Of a stretch of 64,000 bases of DNA, positions 20,221-28,906 are shown piece after piece. The stretch comes from Blastococcus sp. VKM Ac-2987. GTDB taxonomy: Bacteria; Actinomycetota; Actinomycetes; Mycobacteriales; Geodermatophilaceae. The notes below the pieces were generated by a model. The model ran no database searches. It saw only the letters and a list, made by a program, of their open reading frames with translations, and was not told the DNA's origin. Numbering within the stretch: position 1 is the first letter of the stretch; each line of letters opens with the position of its first letter. Location: NCBI RefSeq assembly GCF_026967805.1, contig NZ_JAPVBG010000002.1, positions 828,190 to 892,189 on the forward strand. Direction: 5' to 3'. The position numbers were made by a program, and so were the translations under genes.

Positions 20221-20283
20221 ATGAACCGACCTCACGAAGACGCTCCGCCGGCGCTCCCCCTCCTCGCGGGCGCCCCGGCATGA
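20221..20283 (+). CDS. Possible leaderless upstream open frame coupled to pcrA
   Basis: ATG to TGA encodes 20 residues, MNRPHEDAPPALPLLAGAPA. The TGA overlaps the pcrA ATG in the arrangement ATGA, a typical coupling geometry, and the start lies nine bases after a -10-like TACAGT. The pcrA ATG itself has no Shine-Dalgarno site, so ribosomes arriving from this frame could supply initiation. The peptide is Pro/Ala-rich and has no family. Whether it is translated is unknown. Confidence 0.45.
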   Translation: MNRPHEDAPPALPLLAGAPA

Positions 20284-22577
20284 GCAGCGTCCAGCAGTCC
20301 CTGCCCGGCACCGCCGCCCTGCAGCGCAACGCACCCGGCTCGGTCGGCCGCGAGCTGGACCGGATGCTCGCCGGCCTCAACGGGCCGCAGCGCGACGCCG
20401 TCGTGCACGAGGGCAGCCCGCTGCTCATCGTCGCCGGGGCCGGGTCGGGCAAGACCCGGGTCCTCACGCACCGGATCGCCTACCTGCTCGGCGCCCGCGG
20501 GGTGCAGCCGGGGGAGATCCTGGCGATCACCTTCACCAACAAGGCCGCCGGCGAGATGAAGGACCGGGTGGCGGCGCTGGTCGGGCCGCGCGCGCGGTCG
20601 ATGTGGGTGTCGACCTTCCACTCGATGTGCGTGCGCATCCTGCGCGCCGAGGCCGCCAAGCTGGGCATGAAGTCGTCGTTCACGATCTACGACCAGGGCG
20701 ACTCGATCCGGCTGATGACGATGGTCGCCCGCGACCTCGACCTCGACGCCAAGCGCTATCCCGGGCGGAGCCTGTCCAACCAGGTGTCCAACCTGAAGAA
20801 CGAGCTCGTCGACGAGGAGTCGTTCAGCCCCCAGACGGCACCGGAGAAGGTGCTCAAGGAGGCGTACACGCTCTACCAGCGGCGGCTGCGCGAGGCGCAC
20901 GCCATGGACTTCGACGACCTGATCATGACCACGGTCCACCTGCTGCAGGCCTTTCCCGACGTGGCCGAGCACTACCGCCGCCGCTTCCGGCACGTGCTGG
21001 TCGACGAGTACCAGGACACCAACCACGCCCAGTACATGCTGGTCCGCGAGCTGACCGGCACCGGGGCGGGCCCGGTGCCGCAGGCGGAGCTGTGCGTCGT
21101 CGGTGACGCCGATCAGTCGATCTACGCGTTCCGCGGCGCGACGATCCGCAACATCGACGAGTTCGAGCGCGACTACCCGCAGGCGACCACGATCCTGCTG
21201 GAGCAGAACTACCGCTCCACCCAGCGGATCCTGAAGGCCGCGAACCAGGTCATCTCGAAGAACACCGGCCGCCGGCCGAAGAGCCTCTGGACCGACTCGG
21301 GCGACGGCGAGCTGATCGAGGGCTACGTCGCCGACAACGAGCACGACGAGGCCGCCTGGGTCGCCGAGCAGATCGACGCCCTGGTCGACGAGGGCGCGGT
21401 GCAGCCGAAGGACATCGCGGTCTTCTACCGGACGAACAACGCCTCCCGCGTGTTCGAAGAGGTCTTCATCCGCGTCGGCATGCCCTACAAGGTCGTCGGC
21501 GGGGTGCGGTTCTACGAGCGCAAGGAGGTCCGCGACGCGCTGGCCTACCTGAAGCTGGTGGCCAACCCGGCCGACGTGGTGAGCCTGCGCCGGATCATCA
21601 ACGTGCCCAAGCGGGGGATAGGCGACAAGGCCGAGTCCTGCGTGGAGTCCTTCGCCGACCGGGAGCGGATCGCGTTCGGCACGGCGCTGCGGCGCTGCGC
21701 CGAGGTGCCCGACCTGGCCACCCGCTCGCTCAAGGCGCTGCAGGAGTTCGTCGCACTGCTCGAGGAGTTCGAGCGGCTGGTCGAGACCGGGTCGGGCCCC
21801 GCGGCGCTGCTGGAGAGCATCCTCGACCGCACCGGCTACCTCGCCGAGCTGCAGGCGAGCACCGATCCGCAGGACGAGGGTCGGGTCGACAACCTCAACG
21901 AGCTGATCTCGGTGGCCGCCGAGTTCGAGGCGGCGAACCCCGGCGGTTCGGTCACCGACTTCCTGGAGCAGGTGTCGCTGGTGGCCGACGCCGACCAGAT
22001 CCCCGTCTCCGGTGACGACGCCGGCGTGGTCACGCTGATGACCCTGCACACCGCCAAGGGCCTGGAGTTCCCGGTCGTCTTCCTGACCGGCCTGGAGGAC
22101 GGCGTCTTCCCGCACCTGCGGGCGCTGGGCGACCCGCGCGAGCTGGAGGAGGAGCGCCGGCTGGCCTACGTCGGCATCACGCGGGCGCGCCAGCGGCTCT
22201 TCATCTCCCGGGCCACGGTGCGCACCAGCTGGGGGCAGCCGGCGTACAACCCGCCGTCGCGGTTCCTCGACGAGATCCCGGCCGACACCATCCACTGGGA
22301 GCGGACCGACCCGGTGCCCGCCCCGTCGACCGGCTACCGGTCGGCGCAGACGAGGGTGGCGGCGACGGGGCTGTCCACCGGCGGCCTGCGCGGGGGCGCC
22401 GGCAACCGGCAGGTGATCTCGGTCCAGGTGGGGGACCGGGTCAGCCACGACGCGTTCGGTCTCGGCACGGTGGTGGAGGTGACCGGTGTCGCCGACAAGG
22501 CGCAGGCCACGGTCGACTTCGGCTCCGGCGGCACCAAGCGCCTCGTCCTCCGCTACGCCCCCCTCGTGAAGCTCTGA
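20280..22577 (+). CDS. pcrA: ATP-dependent DNA helicase PcrA/UvrD1
   Basis: A superfamily-1A 3'-5' helicase for repair and displacement of protein from DNA. The 765 residues contain the Q-motif region LNGPQRDAV, Walker A AGAGSGKT (about residues 52-59), motif Ia TFTNKAAGEM, motif II VDEYQDTN, motif III GDADQSIYAFRGA, motif V/VI VTLMTLHTAKGLEFPVVFLTGLEDGVFPH and YVGITRARQRL, and the C-terminal Tudor-like domain (VQVGDRVSHDAFGLGTVVEV) that in other bacteria binds RNA polymerase or Ku. The preceding chorismate mutase and following M23 peptidase reproduce the mycobacterial uvrD1 neighbourhood. Confidence 0.96.
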   Translation: MSSVQQSLPGTAALQRNAPGSVGRELDRMLAGLNGPQRDAVVHEGSPLLIVAGAGSGKTRVLTHRIAYLLGARGVQPGEILAITFTNKAAGEMKDRVAALVGPRARSMWVSTFHSMCVRILRAEAAKLGMKSSFTIYDQGDSIRLMTMVARDLDLDAKRYPGRSLSNQVSNLKNELVDEESFSPQTAPEKVLKEAYTLYQRRLREAHAMDFDDLIMTTVHLLQAFPDVAEHYRRRFRHVLVDEYQDTNHAQYMLVRELTGTGAGPVPQAELCVVGDADQSIYAFRGATIRNIDEFERDYPQATTILLEQNYRSTQRILKAANQVISKNTGRRPKSLWTDSGDGELIEGYVADNEHDEAAWVAEQIDALVDEGAVQPKDIAVFYRTNNASRVFEEVFIRVGMPYKVVGGVRFYERKEVRDALAYLKLVANPADVVSLRRIINVPKRGIGDKAESCVESFADRERIAFGTALRRCAEVPDLATRSLKALQEFVALLEEFERLVETGSGPAALLESILDRTGYLAELQASTDPQDEGRVDNLNELISVAAEFEAANPGGSVTDFLEQVSLVADADQIPVSGDDAGVVTLMTLHTAKGLEFPVVFLTGLEDGVFPHLRALGDPRELEEERRLAYVGITRARQRLFISRATVRTSWGQPAYNPPSRFLDEIPADTIHWERTDPVPAPSTGYRSAQTRVAATGLSTGGLRGGAGNRQVISVQVGDRVSHDAFGLGTVVEVTGVADKAQATVDFGSGGTKRLVLRYAPLVKL

Positions 22578-22582
22578 GCCCC

Positions 22583-22876
22583 ATGTCCGGCAGGCAGCGG
22601 ACGACCGTGGTGGCGATCGTCGACGTGCCGCCCGAGGCGACGGCCGCGTTCCAGCGGTACGAGAGCCTGGTGCTGCCGCTGCTCGGCCGGTACGGGGGGC
22701 GGCTCGAGCGCCGGTTGCGGAACCCGGACGGGAGCACGGAGGTGCACGTCCTGTCCTTCCCGGCGGACGGTGACTACCGGCGGTACCTGTCGGACCCGGA
22801 GCGGGGAACCCACCGCGCGTTGCTCAGCGAGGTGCCCGTGACCCAGCGCGTGGTGGAGTCGCTGACCGACGTCTGA
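22583..22876 (+). CDS. Small DUF1330-like (dimeric alpha/beta barrel) protein
   Basis: A 97-residue protein five bases after pcrA, starting MSGRQRTTVVAIVDVPPEATAAFQRYESLVLPLLGRYGGRLERRLRN. The pattern beta-strand, helix with FxxYE, and RYGGRLERR resembles DUF1330/ferredoxin-like dimeric alpha-beta barrels. No catalytic residues can be assigned and the role is unknown. It is probably co-transcribed with pcrA. Confidence 0.7.
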   Translation: MSGRQRTTVVAIVDVPPEATAAFQRYESLVLPLLGRYGGRLERRLRNPDGSTEVHVLSFPADGDYRRYLSDPERGTHRALLSEVPVTQRVVESLTDV

Positions 22877-22890
22877 TCCGCCGGGGCGGG

Positions 22891-23694
22891 TCAGACAGCG
22901 ACGCCGCGCTCGCCCAGCCAGGCCCGCGGGTCGATCGGCCGGCCGTTCATGCCGCCGCGGTGGATCTCGTAGTGCAGGTGGGGGCCGGTGGACTGGCCCT
23001 CGTTGCCGATCTTCGCGATCTGGTCGCCCGCGGTGACGATGTCGCCGGCGGAGACGTCGTAGTAGCGCATGTGCCCGTAGATGTGCACGTTGCCGTCGGC
23101 GTCCTGGATGTAGACGGCGTTGCCGTAGCCGGAGGCCCGGCCGGCCCGGACGACGACGCCGTCGGTGGCGGCGAGGATCGGCGTGCCCAGCGGGCCTGCG
23201 ATGTCCAGTCCGTAGTGCATGGTGCCCCAGCGCCGGCAGAAGCAGGTGGTGAGCGTGCCCTGGGTCGGGGCGACGGTCTTGGGCTGGCGGGCGGCGCGCG
23301 AGGCGGCCAGCTCGCTGAGCCGGGCCTGCGCCTCGGCCTCGGTGATGCCCCGGCGCGCGTCGGCTCCCTCGAGGCCACCGGCGAAGCTGACGTCGGTGCT
23401 CACGCCGAGGCCGTAGTCCGAGGCGCTGGTGGAGACGTCCGCCGGGGAGCTGGTCATGGCCGGGACGCCGGCGAGCACGGCGCCGGCGACGAGCGCGGCG
23501 AGCCAGAGGGGGGCCCGGCGGCCCGGGGGGTGCGGCAGGCGGCGGCGGACCGCGGGCCGGGTGGGAGCGGGGTCGGTGGGGGTGGCGAAGGGGGCGGTCG
23601 CGGGCGCCTGGCTCTCGGGGGCGGTCCGGGGCCGGGGCACGGAGGCGAGCCGCGCAGCCTGCTTCTCGAGCACCGGTGCACTGCTGCGAGACAC
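22891..23694 (-). CDS. M23 family metallopeptidase (cell-wall endopeptidase)
   Basis: Zinc peptidases of this family cut peptidoglycan cross-links. The 267-residue protein has a basic Pro-rich N-terminus, one membrane or signal segment (PLWLAALVAGAVLAGVPAMT), a linker and a C-terminal LytM domain with the Zn ligands in HYGLDIAGP (H..D) and the GPHLHYEIH motif (HxH). All expected ligands are visible. The GTG is supported by GGAAGG six bases upstream; the frame remains open for another 50 codons without conserved sequence. A candidate promoter about 115 bases upstream implies a long leader. Confidence 0.92.
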   Translation of the reverse strand: MSRSSAPVLEKQAARLASVPRPRTAPESQAPATAPFATPTDPAPTRPAVRRRLPHPPGRRAPLWLAALVAGAVLAGVPAMTSSPADVSTSASDYGLGVSTDVSFAGGLEGADARRGITEAEAQARLSELAASRAARQPKTVAPTQGTLTTCFCRRWGTMHYGLDIAGPLGTPILAATDGVVVRAGRASGYGNAVYIQDADGNVHIYGHMRYYDVSAGDIVTAGDQIAKIGNEGQSTGPHLHYEIHRGGMNGRPIDPRAWLGERGVAV

Positions 23695-23811
23695 GGCGAA
23701 CCTTCCCGGACGACCGGCCCGGCGAGCGCCGGGAGGCGTCCGTCGGGGGAGCGACGACGGCGAGGACGTCGCCGGAGCGGCGTCCGCCGGGGGACCCGGC
23801 GCCGTGATCGA

Positions 23812-23840
23812 ACCGTAACGATGCGTGAGGACCCGACCAA
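23812..23840 (-). promoter_or_regulatory. Candidate promoter of the M23 peptidase gene
   Basis: On the minus strand TTGGTC, a 17-base spacer and TACGGT form a reasonable -35/-10 pair. Transcription would begin near 23805 and leave a GC-rich leader of about 110 bases able to fold extensively. Confidence 0.45.
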
Positions 23841-23972
23841 GCACCGAACGCTGCGTGTCGCGATGGGTGCAAATCGTGAAGACGCCGAGTCGACCCGGCC
23901 GGTCCGCGCCCCGTGCCGGGAGCGCGGGTGACGGCGCCCGCGACCGCCGCTAGCGGGGATCCGGGCGGTGCC

Positions 23973-24866
23973 TCAGGCGACGGCGGCGACGTGCTGGTGC
24001 GGCGCCTCGGCGTCGCGGACCCCGGCCAGCGTGGCCGCGACCTCGTCGAGCACTCCCCGGTGGATGGGCAGCGACATGTGCCCCACCCCACGCACGAGGA
24101 CGTTGCGGGTGTCGAGGTCGGGGTGGTCGCAGCGCCCGGAGTGCGTGGGCAGCACCATCTGGTCCAGGTCGCTGTAGACGGCGGTCACCCGGGTCCGGCA
24201 GTCCGGCGCGGGGCCCTCCAGCTCCTGCAGCACCGGCGAGCCGGGGCGGAGCTGGCGCACCAGCGGTGTGGGCAGCACGTGCGCCAGGATCGAGCCCCGG
24301 TGCGGGGTGCCCAGGGTCACCAGCGTGTCGATCCGCCGGTCACCGCCCTGCCGCTGCACGTGGTAGCGCGCGATCAGCCCGCCGAGGCTGTGGCCGACGA
24401 CGTGCACCCGGTCGTGGCCGGTCTGCTCGCAGATCCGCTCGATGTGCCGGCCGAGGTCGGCGGCGCCCTGGGCGATGTCCGGGAGGAACGGGCTGTAGTT
24501 CCAGGAGCACACGTGCGCGAAGCCGCGCCGGCGCAGGCTGCGGCGCATGACGGCGAAGACCGAGCGGTTGTCGACCAGCCCGTGGACGAGCAGCACGGGG
24601 ATGCGGGCGGCCAGCGGATCGGCGGCGAAGAGGGCGCGCACCGCGGCCGGCTGGTCGCCGTTGCGCGTGCGGGGATCCGGGCGCAGCTGCTCCATCCGGG
24701 TGCCCAGCGGGTACATGAGGACGTGCGCGCCGACCCAGGCCAGCTCGGTGAGACCGCCGGCCAGCGTGGTGGGTGAACAGAGCGCGCGCAGGCCACGTGG
24801 CGTGACCTCGGCGTCGGCCCCGGTGTGCCACCCTGGTCCGGAGCCCAGGTCGCTCGATGGGCGCAT
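23973..24866 (-). CDS. Lipase-like alpha/beta hydrolase
   Basis: The 297-residue protein has the oxyanion region VLLVHGLVDNRSVF, the nucleophile elbow GHSLGG with Ser160, a likely acid residue in VYSDLDQMV and the catalytic His in GVGHMSLPIH, the order of class-II/triacylglycerol lipases. The segment NYSPFLPDIAQGAADLGRHIERI also fits actinobacterial secreted or membrane-associated lipases, but no convincing signal peptide is present. The substrate is unknown. It is divergent from a membrane protein gene with a 183-base gap. Confidence 0.85.
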   Translation of the reverse strand: MRPSSDLGSGPGWHTGADAEVTPRGLRALCSPTTLAGGLTELAWVGAHVLMYPLGTRMEQLRPDPRTRNGDQPAAVRALFAADPLAARIPVLLVHGLVDNRSVFAVMRRSLRRRGFAHVCSWNYSPFLPDIAQGAADLGRHIERICEQTGHDRVHVVGHSLGGLIARYHVQRQGGDRRIDTLVTLGTPHRGSILAHVLPTPLVRQLRPGSPVLQELEGPAPDCRTRVTAVYSDLDQMVLPTHSGRCDHPDLDTRNVLVRGVGHMSLPIHRGVLDEVAATLAGVRDAEAPHQHVAAVA

Positions 24867-25049
24867 GGCTGCCCTCCCCGTTGGAGCCGCCGGCGGAGTT
24901 CGGCTCCAGCCGTTCCCGCCGACGGCGGTGCACCGTTGTGTGCTCCGTTCACCCGACGGTAATGCCGCGGTGTGGCGGTCGTCACATGAACGTCACCGAT
25001 CCGGCGCCGATCGAGTCCTGTTCGTGACCACGCAGCCGAAGGGGGAGCC

Positions 25050-26084
25050 GTGTCCACCCGCGACGACCGCACCCGGACCGACCGCACCCGGACCGACCGC
25101 ACCGGGGCGACCGCCCGCCGGGCCGACCGGAGCGTGACCGCGCCCCCGTCGCCGGAGGCGCAGGGGGACCGCCTGGTGGTCGGCACCGTCCCCCCGGCGG
25201 TCCGCGTCTGCGGTGCCCTGCTGGTGCTGGCCGGCCTCGTCGGCGCCGTCGCCGCACTGCCCACGTACCTGGTGGTCGGCGGCGAGCAGCTGCGCCACGT
25301 CCGCGGGGTCGGCGACGCCCTGGTCGCGTTCCTGGTCCCGGCCGTGCACGTGGCGGTCGGCGGAACCCTCCTGCGCCGCGCGGTGCCCAAGTTCGGCCTC
25401 GCCTACGCCGCCGTCGCCGGCGCGCTGGCGGTGGGCGAGCTGCTGATCGAGATCTACCGGGGCAGCAGCTCCACCGCGCGCCCCGGGATCGAGGTGCTGG
25501 CGGGGGAGCGGGTGCTGACCAGCAGCGTCCAGCTGGGCGCCGGCTGGGTCCTGGGCGTCGTCGCGCTGGTCCTGACGGTGCTGGCCGGCGTAGTCGCCAG
25601 GTCGGCCTGGGGGCGGACCGTGATGGAGGACCGCGGCGCGCTGGACCCGATCCGCTCGCTGCTGGCCGGGGCGGCGGTGCTGCTGGCGGTCGCCGCCGTC
25701 CTCTGCCTCACCATCCCGGCCGCCGACGTGCCCGACCAGCTGCGGACCGACCCGGCGACCGGCCTGGAGGTCGTGGTGACCCGCGAGGGGCCGCAGGCGC
25801 TGCTCGAACGCCCCGGCCTGGCCCTGCTCGGCGGCCTGCTGCTGGCCGGGACGCTGCTGCTGTGCTCGGTCGTCGCGCCGTCGCTGCGCCCGCGGCTGGG
25901 CGCGGTCGGCGGGCTGCTCGCCGTCGCCGTCACCGTGCTCGGCGCGGGGCTCGGCGGCCTGCGGGACGCGATCGCGTCGGACGAGCTGGTCTGGACGGTC
26001 CCCGGCGCGGGGCTGGTCGTCGTCGGGCTGGCGATGCTGGCCCTGACCTACGTCGCGTGGCGGGCCCGGCGACAGGAGACGTGA
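25050..26084 (+). CDS. Unknown multi-span membrane protein
   Basis: The 344-residue protein has a charged N-terminus built from a repeated RTDRT motif and about eight hydrophobic segments between residue 50 and the end (for example VCGALLVLAGLVGAVAALPTYLVVG and GLLLAGTLLLCSVVAPSL). No conserved catalytic motif is visible and I cannot name a family. The GTG start has GAAGGGGGAG just upstream. It is followed at 41 bases by the B12-binding protein gene, which appears to have its own promoter. Confidence 0.75.
   Translation: MSTRDDRTRTDRTRTDRTGATARRADRSVTAPPSPEAQGDRLVVGTVPPAVRVCGALLVLAGLVGAVAALPTYLVVGGEQLRHVRGVGDALVAFLVPAVHVAVGGTLLRRAVPKFGLAYAAVAGALAVGELLIEIYRGSSSTARPGIEVLAGERVLTSSVQLGAGWVLGVVALVLTVLAGVVARSAWGRTVMEDRGALDPIRSLLAGAAVLLAVAAVLCLTIPAADVPDQLRTDPATGLEVVVTREGPQALLERPGLALLGGLLLAGTLLLCSVVAPSLRPRLGAVGGLLAVAVTVLGAGLGGLRDAIASDELVWTVPGAGLVVVGLAMLALTYVAWRARRQET
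25066..25107 (+). repeat. Tandem 15-bp repeat inside the membrane protein gene
   Basis: Two perfect copies of ACCGCACCCGGACCG (25066-25080, 25081-25095) and a partial third encode the RTDRTRTDRT stretch. The copies are in frame, so slippage would change the length of the charged tail without a frameshift. Confidence 0.8.
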
Positions 26085-26113
26085 CCGGCACCACGTCCCT
26101 GGGCGGTAGCTCC

Positions 26114-26119
26114 TAAGCT
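26114..26119 (+). promoter_or_regulatory. Candidate -10 box of the B12-binding protein gene
   Basis: TAAGCT lies six bases before the GTG, consistent with a leaderless transcript. Confidence 0.5.
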
Positions 26120-26125
26120 GCCCCC

Positions 26126-26533
26126 GTGGACGAACGCATCCGGGTGGTCATCGCGAAACCGGGACTGGACGGGCACGACCGCGGCGCCAAGGTGGTCGCG
26201 CGGGCGCTGCGCGACGCCGGGATGGAGGTCGTCTACACGGGCCTGCACCAGACGCCGGAGCAGATCGTGGAGACGGTCGTGCAGGAGGACGCCGACGCGG
26301 TGGGTCTGTCCGTGCTCTCCGGGGCGCACATGACCCTCTTCGCCCGGCTCACCGAGCTGCTGCGCGAGCGCGGGGTCGACGACGTCGTGGTCTTCGGCGG
26401 CGGGATCATCCCCGAGGAGGACGTGCCCGAACTCGAGCGGCTCGGCGTCACGGGCATCTTCACCCCCGGCGCCACCACGACGGACATCGTCGACTGGGTG
26501 CGCACCCACGTGGGCGAGCCCGCCGGCGCCTGA
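26126..26533 (+). CDS. Stand-alone cobalamin (B12)-binding domain protein
   Basis: The 135 residues correspond to the C-terminal B12-binding domain of methylmalonyl-CoA mutase-type enzymes: [34 protein letters not shown] contains the DxHxxG lower-ligand motif (His as the cobalt ligand), followed by [11 protein letters not shown] and [12 protein letters not shown]. In split mutases this small subunit pairs with a separate catalytic subunit, which is not encoded nearby. The role could be a mutase subunit or a B12 sensor. It lies 127 bases before sucC, which fits a propionate/succinate link only loosely. Confidence 0.88.
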   Translation: MDERIRVVIAKPGLDGHDRGAKVVARALRDAGMEVVYTGLHQTPEQIVETVVQEDADAVGLSVLSGAHMTLFARLTELLRERGVDDVVVFGGGIIPEEDVPELERLGVTGIFTPGATTTDIVDWVRTHVGEPAGA

Positions 26534-26646
26534 GCTGGGCGGCAGGGCCGGATCCCTGCTGCGAACGGGTGAGCCGGCGTGTGATGCGGCCCACGCCCGA
26601 GCCGTCCCACCCGCGCCCCGGGGCAGCGGGCCGGTGACGAGCGGGC

Positions 26647-26652
26647 TACGGT
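26647..26652 (+). promoter_or_regulatory. Candidate -10 box of sucC
   Basis: TACGGT is eight bases before the GTG of sucC, with no Shine-Dalgarno site between, so a leaderless sucCD mRNA is likely. Confidence 0.5.
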
Positions 26653-26660
26653 GCCTTTTC

Positions 26661-27824
26661 GTGGATCTCTTCGAGTACCAGGCCCGTGACCTGTTGGCCT
26701 CGCACGGCGTCCCCGTGCTCCCCGGCGGCGTCGCCGAGACACCCGAGCAGGCGGAGGCGATCGCCCGCGAGATCGGGCAGACCGTCGTCGTCAAGGCGCA
26801 GGTGAAGACCGGCGGCCGCGGCAAGGCCGGCGGCGTCAAGCTCGCCGACAACGCCGAGGACGCGAAGGCGCGCGCCCAGGACATCCTCGGCCTGGACATC
26901 AAGGGCCACATCACGCACCGCGTGATGGTCGCCCAGGCCAGCGACATCGCCGAGGAGTACTACTTCTCGTACCTGCTCGACCGCTCCAACCGCACCTTCC
27001 TGGCCATGGCCAGCGTCGAGGGCGGCGTGGAGATCGAGCAGCTCGCCGTCGAGCGCCCCGAGGCCCTGGCCCGCATCCCGATCGACGCCAGCAAGGGCGT
27101 CGACACCGCCAAGGCCGCCGAGATCGTGGACGCCGCCGGGTTCGCCGCCGAGGTGCGCGACCAGGTCATCGCGATCGCCGTCCAGCTGTGGGACGTCTTC
27201 AGCAAGGAGGACGCCACCCTCGTCGAGGTGAACCCGCTGGCCAAGGCCCCCGACGGCACCGTCCTCGCGCTGGACGCCAAGGTCACCCTCGACGAGAACG
27301 CCGGCTTCCGGCACGCCGAGCACGCCGCGCTCGAGGACGCCGCCGCCGCCGACCCGCTCGAGGCCGCGGCGAAGGAGAAGGACCTCAACTACGTCAAGCT
27401 CGAGGGCGAGGTCGGGATCATCGGCAACGGTGCCGGCCTGGTCATGAGCACCCTCGACGTCGTCGCCTACGCCGGCGAGGACTTCGGCGGCGTCAAGCCG
27501 GCCAACTTCCTCGACATCGGTGGCGGCGCTTCGGCCGAGGTCATGGCCAACGGCCTGGGGATCATCCTCTCCGACCCCGCCGTGAAGAGCGTGTTCGTCA
27601 ACGTCTTCGGCGGGATCACCGCCTGCGACGCCGTCGCCAACGGCATCGTCGCCGCCCTGCAGCAGCTGGGCGACCAGGCCACCAAGCCGCTGGTGGTCCG
27701 CCTCGACGGCAACAACGTGGAGGAGGGCCGGCGGATCCTCGCCGACGCCAACCACCCGCTGGTCTCCCTCGAGGACACGATGGACGGCGCCGCGCGCCGG
27801 GCCGCCGAGCTCGCCGCCGCCTGA
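26661..27824 (+). CDS. sucC: Succinyl-CoA synthetase (ADP/GDP-forming) beta subunit
   Basis: SucC carries the ATP-grasp domain and, with SucD, interconverts succinyl-CoA and succinate with substrate-level phosphorylation. The 387-residue protein begins [19 protein letters not shown] and has [18 protein letters not shown], the VEVNPLAK metal-binding region and NFLDIGGGA and VFGGITACD in the C-terminal CoA-ligase fold. A GTG start is preferred over an ATG 27 bases upstream because homology begins there and a -10-like box lies between. sucD follows after 31 bases. Confidence 0.96.
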   Translation: MDLFEYQARDLLASHGVPVLPGGVAETPEQAEAIAREIGQTVVVKAQVKTGGRGKAGGVKLADNAEDAKARAQDILGLDIKGHITHRVMVAQASDIAEEYYFSYLLDRSNRTFLAMASVEGGVEIEQLAVERPEALARIPIDASKGVDTAKAAEIVDAAGFAAEVRDQVIAIAVQLWDVFSKEDATLVEVNPLAKAPDGTVLALDAKVTLDENAGFRHAEHAALEDAAAADPLEAAAKEKDLNYVKLEGEVGIIGNGAGLVMSTLDVVAYAGEDFGGVKPANFLDIGGGASAEVMANGLGIILSDPAVKSVFVNVFGGITACDAVANGIVAALQQLGDQATKPLVVRLDGNNVEEGRRILADANHPLVSLEDTMDGAARRAAELAAA

Positions 27825-27855
27825 TCGCCCCGACTCCGGACAGGACACCACTCAG

Positions 27856-28734
27856 ATGTCGATCTTCCTCAACGAGAACAGCAAGGTCATCGTCCAGGGC
27901 ATGACCGGCTCGGAGGGCATGAAGCACACGCAGCGCATGCTCGCCTCCGGCACCGCCATCGTCGGCGGCGTCAACCCGCGCAAGGCCGGCACCAGCGTCG
28001 ACTTCGACGGCACCAGCGTCCCGGTCTTCGGCGGCGTCGCCGAGGCCATGAAGGAGACCGGCGCCGACGTCAGCGTCATCTTCGTGCCGCCGCCGTTCGC
28101 CAAGGCCGCCGTGATCGAGGCCGTCGACGCCCAGATCGGGCTCGCCGTCGTCATCACCGAGGGCATCCCGGTGCACGACTCGACGTTCTTCTGGGCGCAC
28201 GCCCAGGGTGGGGCCACCCGCATCATCGGGCCGAACTGCCCCGGCCTGATCAGCCCCGGGCGCAGCAACGCCGGCATCATCCCGGCCAACATCACCAAGC
28301 AGGGCAAGATCGGCCTGGTGTCGAAGTCGGGCACGCTGACGTACCAGATGATGTACGAGCTGCGGGACATCGGTTTCTCCACCGCGATCGGCATCGGCGG
28401 GGACCCGGTCATCGGCACCACGCACATCGACGCCCTCCAGGCCTTCCAGGACGACCCGGAGACCGAGGCCATCGTGATGATCGGTGAGATCGGTGGCGAC
28501 GCCGAGGAGCGGGCCGCGGACTTCGTCAAGGCCAACGTGACCAAGCCGGTCGTCGGCTACGTCGCGGGCTTCACCGCCCCCGAGGGCAAGACGATGGGCC
28601 ACGCGGGCGCCATCGTCTCCGGCTCCGCCGGCACCGCCCAGGCGAAGAAGGAGGCCCTCGAGGCCGCCGGTGTCCGCGTGGGCAAGACCCCCTCGGAGAC
28701 CGCGCAGCTCATGCGGGAGATCGTCGGCTCCTGA
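27856..28734 (+). CDS. sucD: Succinyl-CoA synthetase alpha subunit
   Basis: The alpha subunit binds CoA and carries the phospho-histidine. The 292-residue product has the Rossmann start [26 protein letters not shown], the CoA-site [14 protein letters not shown], the [11 protein letters not shown] block and the phosphorylated His249 in [13 protein letters not shown]. It is in an operon with sucC and is followed by a strong terminator hairpin. Confidence 0.97.
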   Translation: MSIFLNENSKVIVQGMTGSEGMKHTQRMLASGTAIVGGVNPRKAGTSVDFDGTSVPVFGGVAEAMKETGADVSVIFVPPPFAKAAVIEAVDAQIGLAVVITEGIPVHDSTFFWAHAQGGATRIIGPNCPGLISPGRSNAGIIPANITKQGKIGLVSKSGTLTYQMMYELRDIGFSTAIGIGGDPVIGTTHIDALQAFQDDPETEAIVMIGEIGGDAEERAADFVKANVTKPVVGYVAGFTAPEGKTMGHAGAIVSGSAGTAQAKKEALEAAGVRVGKTPSETAQLMREIVGS

Positions 28735-28770
28735 TCGCCGGCCCCCTGCCGGTGGGCCGTCCACGTCACC

Positions 28771-28803
28771 TGCCCGGCGACCGCCTCGCGCGGTCGCCGG
28801 GCA
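28771..28803 (+). terminator. Terminator after sucCD
   Basis: Fourteen-base arms (28771-28784 and 28790-28803) pair perfectly around a five-base loop, 37 bases after the sucD stop. Confidence 0.85.
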
Positions 28804-28906
28804 GTGCCGTTCCCGGGCGGCGCGCCGCCGGGGGACCCACCGTTGCGGCCCCGCGGCCGCGAGCGCCACGATCGTGGTGCCCCTGATCCGTTCCGGAGGA
28901 GACCCA

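Noticed and set aside
23701..23880. Possible c-di-AMP (ydaO-type) riboswitch in the leader of the M23 peptidase gene
   Set aside because: Cell-wall peptidase genes in actinobacteria often carry one, and the CGTTACGGTTCGATCACGG stretch looks suggestive. However, the conserved GGGGAACCCA and GCCGAAUC-type core elements were not found on the correct strand.
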